Below, piece after piece: positions 28,724 to 37,709 of a stretch of 64,000 bases of DNA. Positions within the stretch are counted from its first letter, which is position 1. The number at the start of each line of letters is the position of its first letter. The notes under the pieces are model-generated. The model was not told the origin of the DNA. It saw only the letters and a list, made by a program, of their open reading frames with translations, and did not search any database. Source of the DNA: Nitrospira sp. CR1.3 (GTDB lineage: Bacteria; Nitrospirota; Nitrospiria; Nitrospirales; Nitrospiraceae). The stretch covers positions 1-64,000 of the forward strand of contig WIAH01000017.1 of the NCBI GenBank assembly GCA_014055525.1. Reading direction: 5' to 3'. A program made the position numbers and the translations under genes.

Positions 28724-29448
28724 AGCTTCCACCGCATACCGGCAGTCTGTCACGCCGCGATGTCATGCGCCTGCTACTGAGCGGCAGTGCCGCCTGCTTG
28801 ATGGCCGGCCATCTGATCCCGTGGCGGACGGTCGCTCACGCGCAAGGACCTTCCTGCGTGCTCCGGCCGGAGCAGACCGAAGGACCCTATTTCGTCGACG
28901 AGCGGTTGCATCGCTCCGACATCCGCTCAGATCCGAGTGATGGAAGCATCACGGCCGGAACGCCGCTCGCGCTGACACTCGCGATTTCGCGTGTGAACGC
29001 CGGAGTATGTCACCCATTGGCAGATGCACAGGTGGATATCTGGCACTGCGATGCACAGGGTATGTACTCGGACGTGCGGGACCGGCGCTTTAACACCGTC
29101 GGCAGGAAGTTCTGCCGCGGTTATCAGATCACCGATGCACGAGGCGAGGCCCGGTTCCTCACGATTTATCCGGGATGGTATGAAGGCCGGACCGTGCACA
29201 TCCATGTCAAGATTCGTACGGCGCCGCTGGCGGAGCGCAGGTTCGAGTTCACGTCACAGATGTATTTTCATGACGACCTGACGGACCGCGTTCATGCAGA
29301 TGCGCCTTATGCCGCGAACGGACGGCGTACCGAACGCAATCAGGATGATCGCATCTTCCGGCGCGGCGGTGATCAGCTCATGTTGGCTCCAATGGCGACA
29401 TCCGACGGCTATACCGCGACGTTTGCCATCGGCTTGCAGCTTCCATGA
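28720..29448 (+). CDS. Tat-exported intradiol ring-cleavage dioxygenase-like protein
   Basis: The 242-residue protein has a twin-arginine signal (LSRRDVMRLLL) ending near AHAQ. The intradiol dioxygenase core follows: TEGPYFVD, DIWHCDAQGMYS and YPGWYEGRTVHIHVKI. Predicted iron ligands are Tyr116, Tyr154, His160 and His162, so the site appears complete. Cytosolic relatives cleave catechols; secreted members of this subgroup are poorly known and the substrate is open. ATGA overlap with the flavoenzyme gene indicates coupled translation. Confidence 0.86.
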   Translation: MKLPPHTGSLSRRDVMRLLLSGSAACLMAGHLIPWRTVAHAQGPSCVLRPEQTEGPYFVDERLHRSDIRSDPSDGSITAGTPLALTLAISRVNAGVCHPLADAQVDIWHCDAQGMYSDVRDRRFNTVGRKFCRGYQITDARGEARFLTIYPGWYEGRTVHIHVKIRTAPLAERRFEFTSQMYFHDDLTDRVHADAPYAANGRRTERNQDDRIFRRGGDQLMLAPMATSDGYTATFAIGLQLP

Positions 29449-29542
29449 AGCGCCGTGCGGCTCCAGTCATGTGGACTCGATGACCAGCGCCTTGCCGACG
29501 ATGCGAGAAAAAGCATCGATGCGAGCGTACTGATATTGCGCA

Positions 29543-29887
29543 ATGAGCGGGATCAGCACGCATGTCTTGAATCTCGTGACAGGTCTTCCGGCCCGGAATG
29601 TATTCGCCGTGCTGGAACTGCCGGGCTCCTTACGTACCTGGCGAACTATTGGAGAAGGCCGCACAAATGATGACGGCAGGATTGACGATTGGGCTCCAAA
29701 AGGGTTCAAGATCCAGCCTGGCACCTACCGATTGACGTTCGATGTGGCGGCCTATTTCCGCTCCCAGAGCACCGTGAGCTTTTACCCGGAAATCGCGATC
29801 GCCTTCGGGGTACGGGACGCGGCTCAGCACCACCACATTCCTCTCCTGATCGGTCCATTCGGTTATACCACCTATCGCGGCAGTTGA
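29543..29887 (+). CDS. uraH: 5-Hydroxyisourate hydrolase (transthyretin-like)
   Basis: The 114-residue protein has the HIU hydrolase signature at both ends: ISTHVLNLVTGLPA (His7) and the C-terminal GPFGYTTYRGS, with GEGRTNDDGRIDDW between. These enzymes open the ring of 5-hydroxyisourate in urate degradation. An in-frame stop closely precedes the ATG, which fixes the start, but no clear ribosome binding site is seen. No signal peptide. No uricase or OHCU decarboxylase gene is next to it, so its link to the two exported enzymes upstream is open. Confidence 0.88.
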   Translation: MSGISTHVLNLVTGLPARNVFAVLELPGSLRTWRTIGEGRTNDDGRIDDWAPKGFKIQPGTYRLTFDVAAYFRSQSTVSFYPEIAIAFGVRDAAQHHHIPLLIGPFGYTTYRGS

Positions 29888-29992
29888 TGGTCTGGACCGG
29901 TCGACAACCGGCTTGAGCTGGAGCATGATGGCCAGACTTGCTCGAAAGAGCGTGAATGTATCTGCGGGATAATTCGGAAATAGGAGTCATTC

Positions 29993-30550
29993 ATGAATAT
30001 GTTTGAACGCGCAGTCATCGCTGGTCTCTCATTGGCGTTGGCGGCTTGCGCCGCCATGGAGTCGAAGGAGGCCCTCCCGACAGTCGCGTCGGTGGACCTC
30101 GCTCGCTATGCCGGCACGTGGTATGAAATCGCGCGGCTCCCCATGTGGTTTCAACGGCACTGCGTGGACTCGAAAGCGGTCTACTCCACTCGTCCGGATG
30201 GCGCCATCGGCGTACACAATGAGTGCGCGACCGAGAGCGGCGGAGTCGAGCAGGCAGAAGGCGTGGCCACCGTGGTTGATGCGAAGACCAACGCCAGACT
30301 AGCCGTGGCGTTCGGAGGCTGGTTTGCCCGGCTGCTCACTCCGTCCGGTGAAGGGAACTACTGGATTCTCGATCTGGACCCGGAGTACCGCACAGCAATG
30401 GTGGGCACGCCGAACCGTCGCTACCTCTGGATTCTGTCGCGTTCCCCCCAGATGGATGCAGCAACCTACCAGCGCCTGGTCGAACGAGGCAGGCAGCTTG
30501 GCTTTCCTGTGTCCGACCTCATTCAAGCCAAGCGCGCCGCTTCTTCATAA
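29993..30550 (+). CDS. blc: Bacterial lipocalin (Blc-like lipoprotein)
   Basis: The 185-residue protein has lipobox LAAC (Cys19) and the lipocalin GxW motif in RYAGTWYEIARLPMWFQRHC. Later strands include NYWILDLDPEYRTAMVGTPNR and YLWILSR, with a closing helix DAATYQRLVERGRQLGF, all as in Blc. It is an outer-membrane lipoprotein that binds lipids or other hydrophobic molecules. It follows the HIU hydrolase and lies just ahead of the NDH-2 gene. Confidence 0.92.
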   Translation: MNMFERAVIAGLSLALAACAAMESKEALPTVASVDLARYAGTWYEIARLPMWFQRHCVDSKAVYSTRPDGAIGVHNECATESGGVEQAEGVATVVDAKTNARLAVAFGGWFARLLTPSGEGNYWILDLDPEYRTAMVGTPNRRYLWILSRSPQMDAATYQRLVERGRQLGFPVSDLIQAKRAASS

Positions 30551-30558
30551 CCTCGCTC

Positions 30559-31812
30559 ATGCCTCGGAAGCAGATTGTCATCATCGGAGGTGGATTCGGT
30601 GGCCTGACGGCGGCCCGCCGCATTCACCATGCCGATGTCGTGCTCATCGACCGGACCAATCACCATTTGTTCCAACCACTCCTCTATCAAGTGGCCACCG
30701 CCGCGCTGTCCCCAAGCGACATCGCCTGGCCCTTGCGCACCGTCTTTCGGCCGCAGCGAAACGTGCGCGTCGTCATGGACGAGGTCCTATCGATCGATCG
30801 CGTCGCCAGGCTGATCCGATTGCGCGACAGCGCGCCGATCCCCTTTGAGATCCTCATCGTGGCTCCGGGGGCACGTCACGGCTACTTCGGTCACGACGAA
30901 TGGGAGCCGTTGGCGCCGGGCCTCAAGACCATGACGGACGCCGTGAGGCTGCGCGAGAAGATGCTGCTCGCTTTCGAAGAGGCTGAACGGCGAAGGGCCG
31001 CGACCGGGACACAGGATCCACTCACCTTCGTGATCGTCGGGGGAGGTCCCACCGGAGTGGAGTTAGCCGGCGCGCTGGCGGAAATCGGACGGAAGGCCAT
31101 GGGACCGGATTTTCCACACTTGCAACTCGACGATCTCTCCATCCTCCTCGTAGAAGGAGGCCCAAGGATTCTCCCGGGATTCAGTCCCCACCTTTCCACC
31201 AAAGCCGCAGCCGCGCTGGCGCGCATGGGCGTGACGGTGAGGCTGAACAGCCAGGTGAGCGCAGTCCTTGTTGACGGCGTGAGAATCGAAGGTGAACTGA
31301 TCCCCTCCGGAAATATCATCTGGGCGGCGGGCAACAGGGCTTCACCTCTGTTGGACACACTGTCCGTTCCTCAGGATGCATCGGGCCGGATCAAAGTCCA
31401 ACCGGATCTGACCGTACCAGGAGATCCCTGGATTTTCGCCATCGGCGATGCCGCACACTGTATCGGAAAGGACGGGAATCCCCTGCCGGGCTTGGCTCCC
31501 GTCGCCATGCAGCAGGGTCGCTATGTCGGCGATCTGATTGTCAACCAAAGGCCCCCGGACCAGCGAAGGCCTTTTGTCTACCGGGACCGCGGCATGCTGG
31601 CCACGATCGGCCGTGCAAAGGCAGTGGCGCAGCTAGGCCCGATCCGCGCCTCAGGGCTTCTCGCCTGGCTACTCTGGTGCATCGTACACATTTTCTTCTT
31701 GATCGGATTCCGGAATCGGGTACGCGTGATGTCCGAATGGGTGTGGTATTACATCACCTTCAAGCCCGGGGCGCGACTGCTCTATGAGCAGCCGCAGCCA
31801 CCCCGCGAGTGA
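30559..31812 (+). CDS. Type II NADH dehydrogenase (NDH-2 family)
   Basis: The 417-residue flavoprotein has two dinucleotide sites: IVIIGGGFGGLTAARRI near residue 5 for FAD and FVIVGGGPTGVELAGALAEIG near 157 for NADH. It also shows LLYQVATAALSPSDIAWPLR, IWAAGNRAS and IFAIGDAAHC. A hydrophobic C-terminal stretch (LLAWLLWCIVHIFFLIGF, near 372) fits membrane attachment. It passes electrons from NADH to quinone without pumping protons. It starts 8 bases after the lipocalin stop. Confidence 0.92.
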   Translation: MPRKQIVIIGGGFGGLTAARRIHHADVVLIDRTNHHLFQPLLYQVATAALSPSDIAWPLRTVFRPQRNVRVVMDEVLSIDRVARLIRLRDSAPIPFEILIVAPGARHGYFGHDEWEPLAPGLKTMTDAVRLREKMLLAFEEAERRRAATGTQDPLTFVIVGGGPTGVELAGALAEIGRKAMGPDFPHLQLDDLSILLVEGGPRILPGFSPHLSTKAAAALARMGVTVRLNSQVSAVLVDGVRIEGELIPSGNIIWAAGNRASPLLDTLSVPQDASGRIKVQPDLTVPGDPWIFAIGDAAHCIGKDGNPLPGLAPVAMQQGRYVGDLIVNQRPPDQRRPFVYRDRGMLATIGRAKAVAQLGPIRASGLLAWLLWCIVHIFFLIGFRNRVRVMSEWVWYYITFKPGARLLYEQPQPPRE

Positions 31813-32117
31813 GCGGTGGTTCGAACCCTTGCGAACGATGACCTCTCGACGATGGTCAAGAAGTGAGCGTCTTCGCACGAGACGCACTGTGCATTACTGA
31901 AACAAACTTTCGGAAGCCAGGTCACTCTACTTCGTTCTTGCAGCCGATGTCGTTTGAATCCTCTTGATTTCTCCCAGCTTCTCTCACCACATCTGATGCC
32001 CCCTCGCATCCGTAACCGGGAACAACACTTGCTCCTCCCTTAGCTCTTTGTAAGGGCGCGCGGCGATGCCTTTATCCGCTGAGGATTGAAGGCTTCCATC
32101 CATGGAGAGGAGGACCC
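31813..32117 (+). other. Intergenic region, no gene seen
   Basis: No frame here has a ribosome binding site or a protein-like composition. The last 20 bases hold GGAGAGGAGGACCC, the ribosome binding site of the following small gene. A short dyad CCCTTA-N8-TAAGGG lies near 32037-32056. Nothing else supported. Confidence 0.5.
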
Positions 32118-32339
32118 ATGCTGCGACAGCAGACTGCTACGGATCAGATTCTCGAAGCCGTGAACGAAAACCCCGACTGCACCCTGGATGAGCTCGTGCA
32201 ACGCTTGCCGGACTTTCATTGGTCGCATATCTTCCTCGAAGTGGACCAGTTGAGTCGAACCGGCCGGCTTCGGCTCACCAGAAGCGGCTCCGGATTCATC
32301 ACGACACTCCGCCTGTCGAGAGCAGAGCCTGCCGAGTGA
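32118..32339 (+). CDS. Small winged-helix-like protein
   Basis: The 73-residue protein is preceded by a strong GGAGAGGAGG site. Its sequence, ILEAVNENPDCTLDELVQRL then WSHIFLEVDQLSRTGRLRL, follows the three-helix plus wing pattern of a winged helix-turn-helix. There is no other domain. It may bind DNA or act as a protein-protein module. No partner is evident from neighbours. Confidence 0.65.
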   Translation: MLRQQTATDQILEAVNENPDCTLDELVQRLPDFHWSHIFLEVDQLSRTGRLRLTRSGSGFITTLRLSRAEPAE

Positions 32340-32629
32340 CGTGGGAGATCCTCGGAGAGCTACCGTCGCGATCGCGAGGTCTCGGAATGGTGCGCGATCA
32401 CTGATTGCGCCGCCAGAGCCCATCCTGACCGGATTCGCGCCTGCTTGACTCGTCGCTCGATCGGGAGCCATGCTGAAGGATCACCCGGAGGTTTCATATG
32501 AAGCCGGGGTAGTCGTTCTCGCTGTTCATGCTTCTGGGTCGACTTGCCTGATCCGCTTCCTGCGCCCTCGACGGCTCCATGCCTATGGGGCGCGGTCGTT
32601 CTTCCCACCCTCATCAAGGAGGTTCCACC

Positions 32630-32995
32630 ATGAAGACCTCGCTCGTGCTTTTTTCCGCCTGCGTATTCGTTCTGATGATATTCACTTTGGTTTTCGCCAA
32701 TCCGGATATGCTTCCGAAACATCCCGGCTACCCGATGGGCAAAGCCGTCGATCCCGTCAAGGGACAGCCCCTGGCCAACGATCCAGGCCAGAGCAACGCG
32801 ACCGGCGAGGGGTCACTGACCAAGGCCGCCGCCTTCGACGACACCCATTCGAAGCAAAAACTCTCGATCAATGAGGACAATCAGCGACTCATAGAGAAGC
32901 CCGGCGCGGGAGTCCTGCCCAAAGTCCAGGGCCCGAATATCAAGATCGAGCCGCCGGTGAAGGAAGCCACGAAGGTAAACGCGGCGCCGCAGTGA
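32630..32995 (+). CDS. Small secreted protein, unknown function
   Basis: The start is the ATG after CAAGGAGGTTCCACC; the longer frame from 32579 lacks such a site. The 121-residue product has a signal peptide (MKTSLVLFSACVFVLMIFT, cleavage near VFA-NP). The mature part is polar and Pro/Asn/Lys-rich with little predicted order (PKHPGYPMGKAVDPVKGQ). It is probably a periplasmic low-complexity protein. No family recognised. Confidence 0.7.
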   Translation: MKTSLVLFSACVFVLMIFTLVFANPDMLPKHPGYPMGKAVDPVKGQPLANDPGQSNATGEGSLTKAAAFDDTHSKQKLSINEDNQRLIEKPGAGVLPKVQGPNIKIEPPVKEATKVNAAPQ

Positions 32996-33024
32996 ATCAC
33001 TCCGAATGAAGCGATGAACAGCCT

Positions 33025-33060
33025 GTCGGGTCCTGAAAGCCAGGCCTTTCGGGACCCGGC
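33025..33060 (+). terminator. Strong hairpin after the small secreted gene
   Basis: GTCGGGTCCTGAAAG pairs with CTTTCGGGACCCGGC around a six-base loop, with only G-U exceptions. It lies 30 bases after a stop codon. No T run follows, so it may be a weak terminator or an mRNA 3'-end protector. Confidence 0.4.
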
Positions 33061-33267
33061 GACAATCGATCCGAACAATTGGATCCAAGGCTTCACCGCT
33101 TCTCGAGGTCGCACTCCAGGTCTCCACTTCCTCGTATCATGGCCCTTCTTCCTTCCAACCAGCATGAGCGTCCGCATCGGGAGCGGGATTGAGCTTCTAG
33201 TCCGTCCGGAGTAGGATTACGGGCGGCCGGATTTATTCACTCTAATTTTGCAGGGAGGAAGAGGGTA

Positions 33268-33717
33268 ATGCGCATTCGAAAAGACAGAACGGTGGTGGTC
33301 GTTGCCCTGCTGGGCATGCTGATCGGCGGTTGTGCGAGTGAGGGGACGACGAGTTCCGGCGGAGGGGCTGCTTCCGGTTCCGGTGCAAGCGCCGGGGCAA
33401 CATCCGGTTCCGCCTCGAGTTCAGGGTCAGCCGGCGGAGCGGCGGCGCAACCAGATTCGTTGCAGGCCTGTTTGGCGAAGATTCCACCCTCCGCTACCGC
33501 GGGAACCAGGCAAGTGGCCGAAGAGAGTTGCAAGCGGGATGAAGCGGTGCGGGCTGGAATTGTCGGGGCTGCTTCCACCAAGAGCAACGACCGGGCTGCG
33601 TCTGGAACTCAGGGCGATACGCTGGAGGCCTGCATGGCCCGCATTCCCAAAGATGCCAGCGCGGGACAGAAGATGTTGGCGGAACAAAGCTGCCGTCGTG
33701 ACCAGGCGAACCGCTGA
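33268..33717 (+). CDS. Lipoprotein with a duplicated Cys-pair motif
   Basis: The 149-residue lipoprotein has lipobox IGGC (Cys22), then a Gly/Ser/Ala-rich linker (about 25-60). Two copies of one unit follow: DSLQACLAKIPPSATAGTRQ (from 63) and DTLEACMARIPKDASAGQK (from 116), each continuing to (V/L)AE(E/Q)SC(K/R)RD. Each unit holds two Cys about 22-23 residues apart, likely a disulfide. GGAGGAAGAGGG precedes the ATG. It is an envelope protein of unknown role, convergent with the glycosyltransferase gene. Confidence 0.78.
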   Translation: MRIRKDRTVVVVALLGMLIGGCASEGTTSSGGGAASGSGASAGATSGSASSSGSAGGAAAQPDSLQACLAKIPPSATAGTRQVAEESCKRDEAVRAGIVGAASTKSNDRAASGTQGDTLEACMARIPKDASAGQKMLAEQSCRRDQANR

Positions 33718-33730
33718 GCGCTGATTTGCC

Positions 33731-35980
33731 TTACGCGAAAATTGTCGCGATCATGTCGAAGCCGGTCGAGACGGTCCAGAATACCTGTCGAGGGACTGAT
33801 CTTGTCCGGAGTAGAGGCTGGACGGAGAGGGAGATCCAGGTCATCGATGCGGTGAGCGCGGAATGCATGCGGTCATAGGCAAGCCGGAGGGACGAATCCC
33901 GATCCTGCGAGTGCCGACTAACTGTCTCCTTCACACTCAACAGCATGTCCTGCTTCATCTCAGCAAAACCGATGAAGTGTTTCAAACCGTAATAGAGCAG
34001 CGCCGCGTTGCCGACCGCGAGCGCAGCGGCGATCCAACGCCCCCCCGCTCCGTGATAGAGCGCGAGTCCCACGCTCAACAGCAGCATCGCGAGCTGGAAA
34101 GCCAGGTCCAGTCCGGATGTTCTCGTTCGTCCGGAAATCTTCGGCGTCCGCCGGAAGGGGATCTTAGTCCCCACCAACATTTGCCGCAGCGACGTCACGG
34201 CTCCCGTCAGATGGACGGGAAGGAGAAGCAGATTGAGCGCGTAGGCGCGAAGCAGGTCCCTCAGCGGGCGATAGCCCGCAAACGCGAGATCGCGGGCGTA
34301 CAGCACGAAGAAGGGGAATGCTGCCAGCGGCATGGCCAACGTCATCAGGTCGGGCGAAAAGGGCACGATCAAGAGCAGCAGCACGCTCAAGGGGGTCAGG
34401 GCGAGCGACGTCAAATAGTGGAATTGCAACAGACCCTGGCATGCCTTGCCGAATCCGTTCGGACCGCAACGCAGAAACTCGAGCAATTTCGGAAGGATGA
34501 TCAAGCCCCCGTTGGCCCACCGCGCCCGTTGAATGACCAGAGAGCCGAAGTCCGGAGGAGTCGCACTATAGGCGAGTCGCTCCGGGTGATTGTAAAGCGT
34601 CCATCCCTTGCTCAACAGATCGACGGTGGATTCCGTATCTTCAATGACCGTGCGATCCTGAATGTACCGCTTGATGGTGATCCCGCCCATTCGCTCAATC
34701 TGACAGATCTCTTCTAACGCCGATTTTCTCAACAGGGCATTGGCCCCGACCCAGAACGTGGCGCCGAACCGGGTAAATCCTTGATGCACGAAATATTGAA
34801 TGTCGGTGGTGGCCCCGGCGGTTCGTTCCAGTGCGCCAGGCGCATTGGGGAAGGCGCTGTAGGGCGTTTGAGCCACGGCGGTTCGCGTATGGTCAGGCTG
34901 TTCCATAAGGCGGACCAAGGTCGCGGCATACTGAGGCTTGAGCAGGCTGTCGGCATCGAGCGTAATGACGTAGGGCGAGTCCGGAATCAAGCGGCTGCCC
35001 GTCAACGCTTCGGTTTCTTCGAGGTGAACCCCATTTGCCCGCAACACCGGTTTCACCCGTTTTCCCATCATGTCCAGATAGCTGTTCAGATTCATCGCCT
35101 TGTTGGGTTCATGGGAGAGATTGCAGTACTGCTTGCGCTCGAACACGTCGAATTCGACCCGGAAGCGACCGGCGAGGCCCTCATAGGCCGCTTCGATCCT
35201 GTCAACGAGGCAAGCGCCGTCAATCTGCCGCACTTGGCTTCGTCGACCAAACCACTCACTCGCCTGTGCCCGGAAGAATTCTGCCGGTCTGGTCAGGATT
35301 TCTTCGACAAACCAGACATCGGTGTGCGATTCAACAGGGAAGTCTTTGGCCTGAATCTCGAACCACTCTGCAACAGACCGGCAGCAATCCGAAAGCCGGA
35401 CACACTCTGCTTCCAACGTCGCGCAGTCATCGGAGCGGCGATCACGAAAGGCCTCTTGCACTTGGGCAATAAGCGCCGCAGGCTCAGCCAGCAACGTCCG
35501 CAGATCGAACGGCACGGTTCTCGAGGCCCAGAGCGACTTCCGGTCCTGGTGGGATCTTGGTGCCGGTGGATCATCCAACAACAAGACGACCCGCTTGTTC
35601 GGATAATCCTGCAAGGCCGCAGAGAGCAGCGTTTGCCGAATGATCGGAATTTCTTCTTTGTAGGAAGGAACGAGGATGGTCAGAGAGGGAGCGGAATCAC
35701 GTGCGACGGGCGCGGTCGAGCCTGGATGACCCATCCCGCCAGATTCGTTCCTCGTCAGCCGGCCAAATCTCGCCAGTTCGTAACACAGGTTTCCATACAC
35801 TAAATATCCCGCCAGCAAGGCAAAGAGGGTCGCTTCGAGCAACCGGACAGTCTGATGTTCCTCGATCGCTGCCCAGGCAACGGTTCCGGTCGACCAGGCA
35901 AGCATGGCCGCCGCAAGGGACGTCACGGCCAGGGAAAGCCAGGTGAGTCGCAGTTCGCAGTCTTGTTGCTTTGGTGACAT
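33731..35980 (-). CDS. Family 2 glycosyltransferase, cellulose-synthase-like membrane protein
   Basis: The 749-residue protein has two N-terminal membrane helices, a GT2 catalytic domain and several C-terminal membrane helices. Key motifs are SLTILVPSYKEE at the domain start, VITLDADSLLKP (the DxD-type site), VIEDTESTVDLL and QRARWANGG (QxxRW), the hallmark of processive synthases. A roughly 150-residue insert lies between the first Asp region and DxD. It may make an exopolysaccharide; no accessory bcs-type genes are adjacent. The frame reaches a TTG at 36013; the ATG at 35980 is preferred. Confidence 0.85.
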   Translation of the reverse strand: MSPKQQDCELRLTWLSLAVTSLAAAMLAWSTGTVAWAAIEEHQTVRLLEATLFALLAGYLVYGNLCYELARFGRLTRNESGGMGHPGSTAPVARDSAPSLTILVPSYKEEIPIIRQTLLSAALQDYPNKRVVLLLDDPPAPRSHQDRKSLWASRTVPFDLRTLLAEPAALIAQVQEAFRDRRSDDCATLEAECVRLSDCCRSVAEWFEIQAKDFPVESHTDVWFVEEILTRPAEFFRAQASEWFGRRSQVRQIDGACLVDRIEAAYEGLAGRFRVEFDVFERKQYCNLSHEPNKAMNLNSYLDMMGKRVKPVLRANGVHLEETEALTGSRLIPDSPYVITLDADSLLKPQYAATLVRLMEQPDHTRTAVAQTPYSAFPNAPGALERTAGATTDIQYFVHQGFTRFGATFWVGANALLRKSALEEICQIERMGGITIKRYIQDRTVIEDTESTVDLLSKGWTLYNHPERLAYSATPPDFGSLVIQRARWANGGLIILPKLLEFLRCGPNGFGKACQGLLQFHYLTSLALTPLSVLLLLIVPFSPDLMTLAMPLAAFPFFVLYARDLAFAGYRPLRDLLRAYALNLLLLPVHLTGAVTSLRQMLVGTKIPFRRTPKISGRTRTSGLDLAFQLAMLLLSVGLALYHGAGGRWIAAALAVGNAALLYYGLKHFIGFAEMKQDMLLSVKETVSRHSQDRDSSLRLAYDRMHSALTASMTWISLSVQPLLRTRSVPRQVFWTVSTGFDMIATIFA

Positions 35981-36318
35981 CGGACGATGCAGAACCCCCG
36001 CCCGCCAAAGCAATCATGATGCCATTCGAGTTGTGAACTGGTTCGCCTCAGAACCTCAATCTTTCTCTATCATTCCGCTTCGTCTCTGTGCAGGTTCGAA
36101 GGGAATGCCGACCATATCGCCTCAGGATGAGGCTCAATTGCTGATTAGGGTTTGATTAAGTTGACCGGCCTGTGGATACCGTGGATAGGGTGACTGGCTT
36201 TTGTCATGAGCGGGTTTTACAATCGCGCGGGCTTGAGGAATGCCTTTCCAATTCAGTTATGCATGGAGAAGTTGCCGCAAAAAACGACTCTCCTGAATTC
36301 GAAGAGCGGCCCACCGGC
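35981..36318 (+). other. Divergent intergenic region, no gene supported
   Basis: This gap separates the glycosyltransferase and the secreted protein genes. An in-frame GTG at 36172 extends the following frame, but the extension is not protein-like and would place the signal peptide internally. A promoter for each side is expected here but no confident site is seen. Confidence 0.45.
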
Positions 36319-37281
36319 ATGACAGCATTTCTTTGTTTCAGAGCGATGATGGTTATCTTGCCGCTCGTCGCCGCGAGCGCTTCTGCCTTCGTGCCGATTG
36401 CGCAAGCAGCTCCACCCCCTGAAGCTGCGACTGCTTCCGGTGGGACTGTCCCACAATCGGGGAACTGTCCTGCCGGACGCGAACAGGACGAGCATTGCCT
36501 GCCGGGAGGCCTGGGAAGTCCTGCAAGGCCGGGCGGTCCGATCCGCCCGCCGGTCATGCCGCCAGGAATCCCGCCGGCGAGCCAGCCAGCAGACTCCGAG
36601 GCCCCCGAGAAGATCGTCGGTTGGGCAGAGGCCACGTTGCACATTCATGACGACGATCAGGACGTCACCTATACCTCAGGCCGTGTGCAGCTCACCTTCC
36701 TTCGGAGAAATGTGCAGGACATGCCGGGGAATACTCAGTACGTCGTGGTCCCCGATGTGGGGGCAGAGGGCATGACCTGGAACGCGAGCGGAAGAGTGTT
36801 CGGCTGCATCGTGGAAGGGAAGGCGATCATCCCGTTCCCGTTCGTACTCACTGACTCACCTCATGGCGTTGTTGCCCTTTTCCCAGGCATCCACCTGCCG
36901 ATGGACCCGAGTGGTCCTGCCTTCGGCTACCTGAACCTGGTCGGGCCGGACGGGGGCGACTTTCATAGCGTCATGATCAGAATGTTTGATCCTGACGCGA
37001 GGCTCATCAAGACCTGCCCGGGTGATCCACCGTTGGTCACGAAGGAAAAGTTCGATGCCGGCTATCTCCTCCACATTTTGTGGCAGAAGAACACATACAC
37101 CAATGGCAGCGTCTCCTTCGAGGGGCTGCAGACGTACGACCAGGGCAACCCGCTCGACTTTCTCAACCTGCTCCCGCCCGGCGCGGGCATTCCGGAAAGT
37201 GCACGTCAGCAACTGCAGGCGTCCGGCTCCGGTACCAGCCGTCGCTACACCTGGATATGGGAGTTGGGTCCATTTCGTTAG
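36319..37281 (+). CDS. Secreted protein with Pro-rich linker, unknown function
   Basis: From the ATG at 36319 the product has 320 residues with a signal peptide (MTAFLCFRAMMVILPLVAAS, cleavage near AQA-APP). A low-complexity Gly/Pro region (about 40-95, PGGPIRPPVMPPGIPP) leads to a strand-rich domain with VQLTFLRRNVQDMPGNTQYV, FGCIVEGKAIIPF and YTWIWELGPFR at the end. I do not recognise the domain. It is exported and stands alone. Confidence 0.68.
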   Translation: MTAFLCFRAMMVILPLVAASASAFVPIAQAAPPPEAATASGGTVPQSGNCPAGREQDEHCLPGGLGSPARPGGPIRPPVMPPGIPPASQPADSEAPEKIVGWAEATLHIHDDDQDVTYTSGRVQLTFLRRNVQDMPGNTQYVVVPDVGAEGMTWNASGRVFGCIVEGKAIIPFPFVLTDSPHGVVALFPGIHLPMDPSGPAFGYLNLVGPDGGDFHSVMIRMFDPDARLIKTCPGDPPLVTKEKFDAGYLLHILWQKNTYTNGSVSFEGLQTYDQGNPLDFLNLLPPGAGIPESARQQLQASGSGTSRRYTWIWELGPFR

Positions 37282-37497
37282 GCACACTGATGTTGATCTG
37301 AATGATTTCCGCGTCACCCATAGCCGTGCGTTGTCGCTTGCGCGGGCGGCGACTACCAGGTGAATGTGTCTGTGATGGGAACAGGAACCGGAGACACTTG
37401 CAAGGAGGCACTGCTCACTTTCCCGCCCAGGTGCTCCCATCTGCTGCCGGCCTTGGGATCCGAGCTCAACGCGCTCAGCGCGCATTGGTAGCAGATT
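37282..37497 (+). other. Gap with a possible gene remnant
   Basis: A plus-strand frame from a TAG near 37321 to a TAG at 37489-37491 reads with protein-like composition (VVACAGGDYQVNVSV, then TCKEALLTFPPRCSHLLPAL). It has no start codon with a ribosome binding site. It could be the 3' end of a decayed gene. Otherwise nothing supported. Confidence 0.3.
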
Positions 37498-37674
37498 TCA
37501 CGGTTCAGACTGAGGGTTGATGGACAGATAAAGGTGCCGACCCTGCCTATCTGAGACTGAAAGGCTATCGCGCTTGTGGCCTTCGTCCGCCACGAGCAAA
37601 AGCTGTTGCGCAAGCGCAGGGCTCGAAACGAGAAGAAGACATGTCGATGCGCACACCCGAATCACATGTTGCAT
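37498..37674 (-). CDS. Possible small secreted peptide
   Basis: From the ATG at 37674 the 58-residue frame has a convincing signal peptide (VIRVCASTCLLLVSSPALAQ) and a short polar mature part ending LYLSINPQSEP. It lies 35 bases after the stop of a secreted protein on the same strand. The ribosome binding site is weak and the mature part short, so it may be real or a fragment of a longer gene. Confidence 0.35.
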   Translation of the reverse strand: MQHVIRVCASTCLLLVSSPALAQQLLLVADEGHKRDSLSVSDRQGRHLYLSINPQSEP

Positions 37675-37709
37675 CGGCGGCATCATCTTCCACCTCATTG
37701 CCGACGCGA

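Noticed and set aside
34781-35803. 340-residue plus-strand frame opposite the glycosyltransferase
   Set aside because: The minus-strand gene has DxD and QxxRW motifs; this frame has none.
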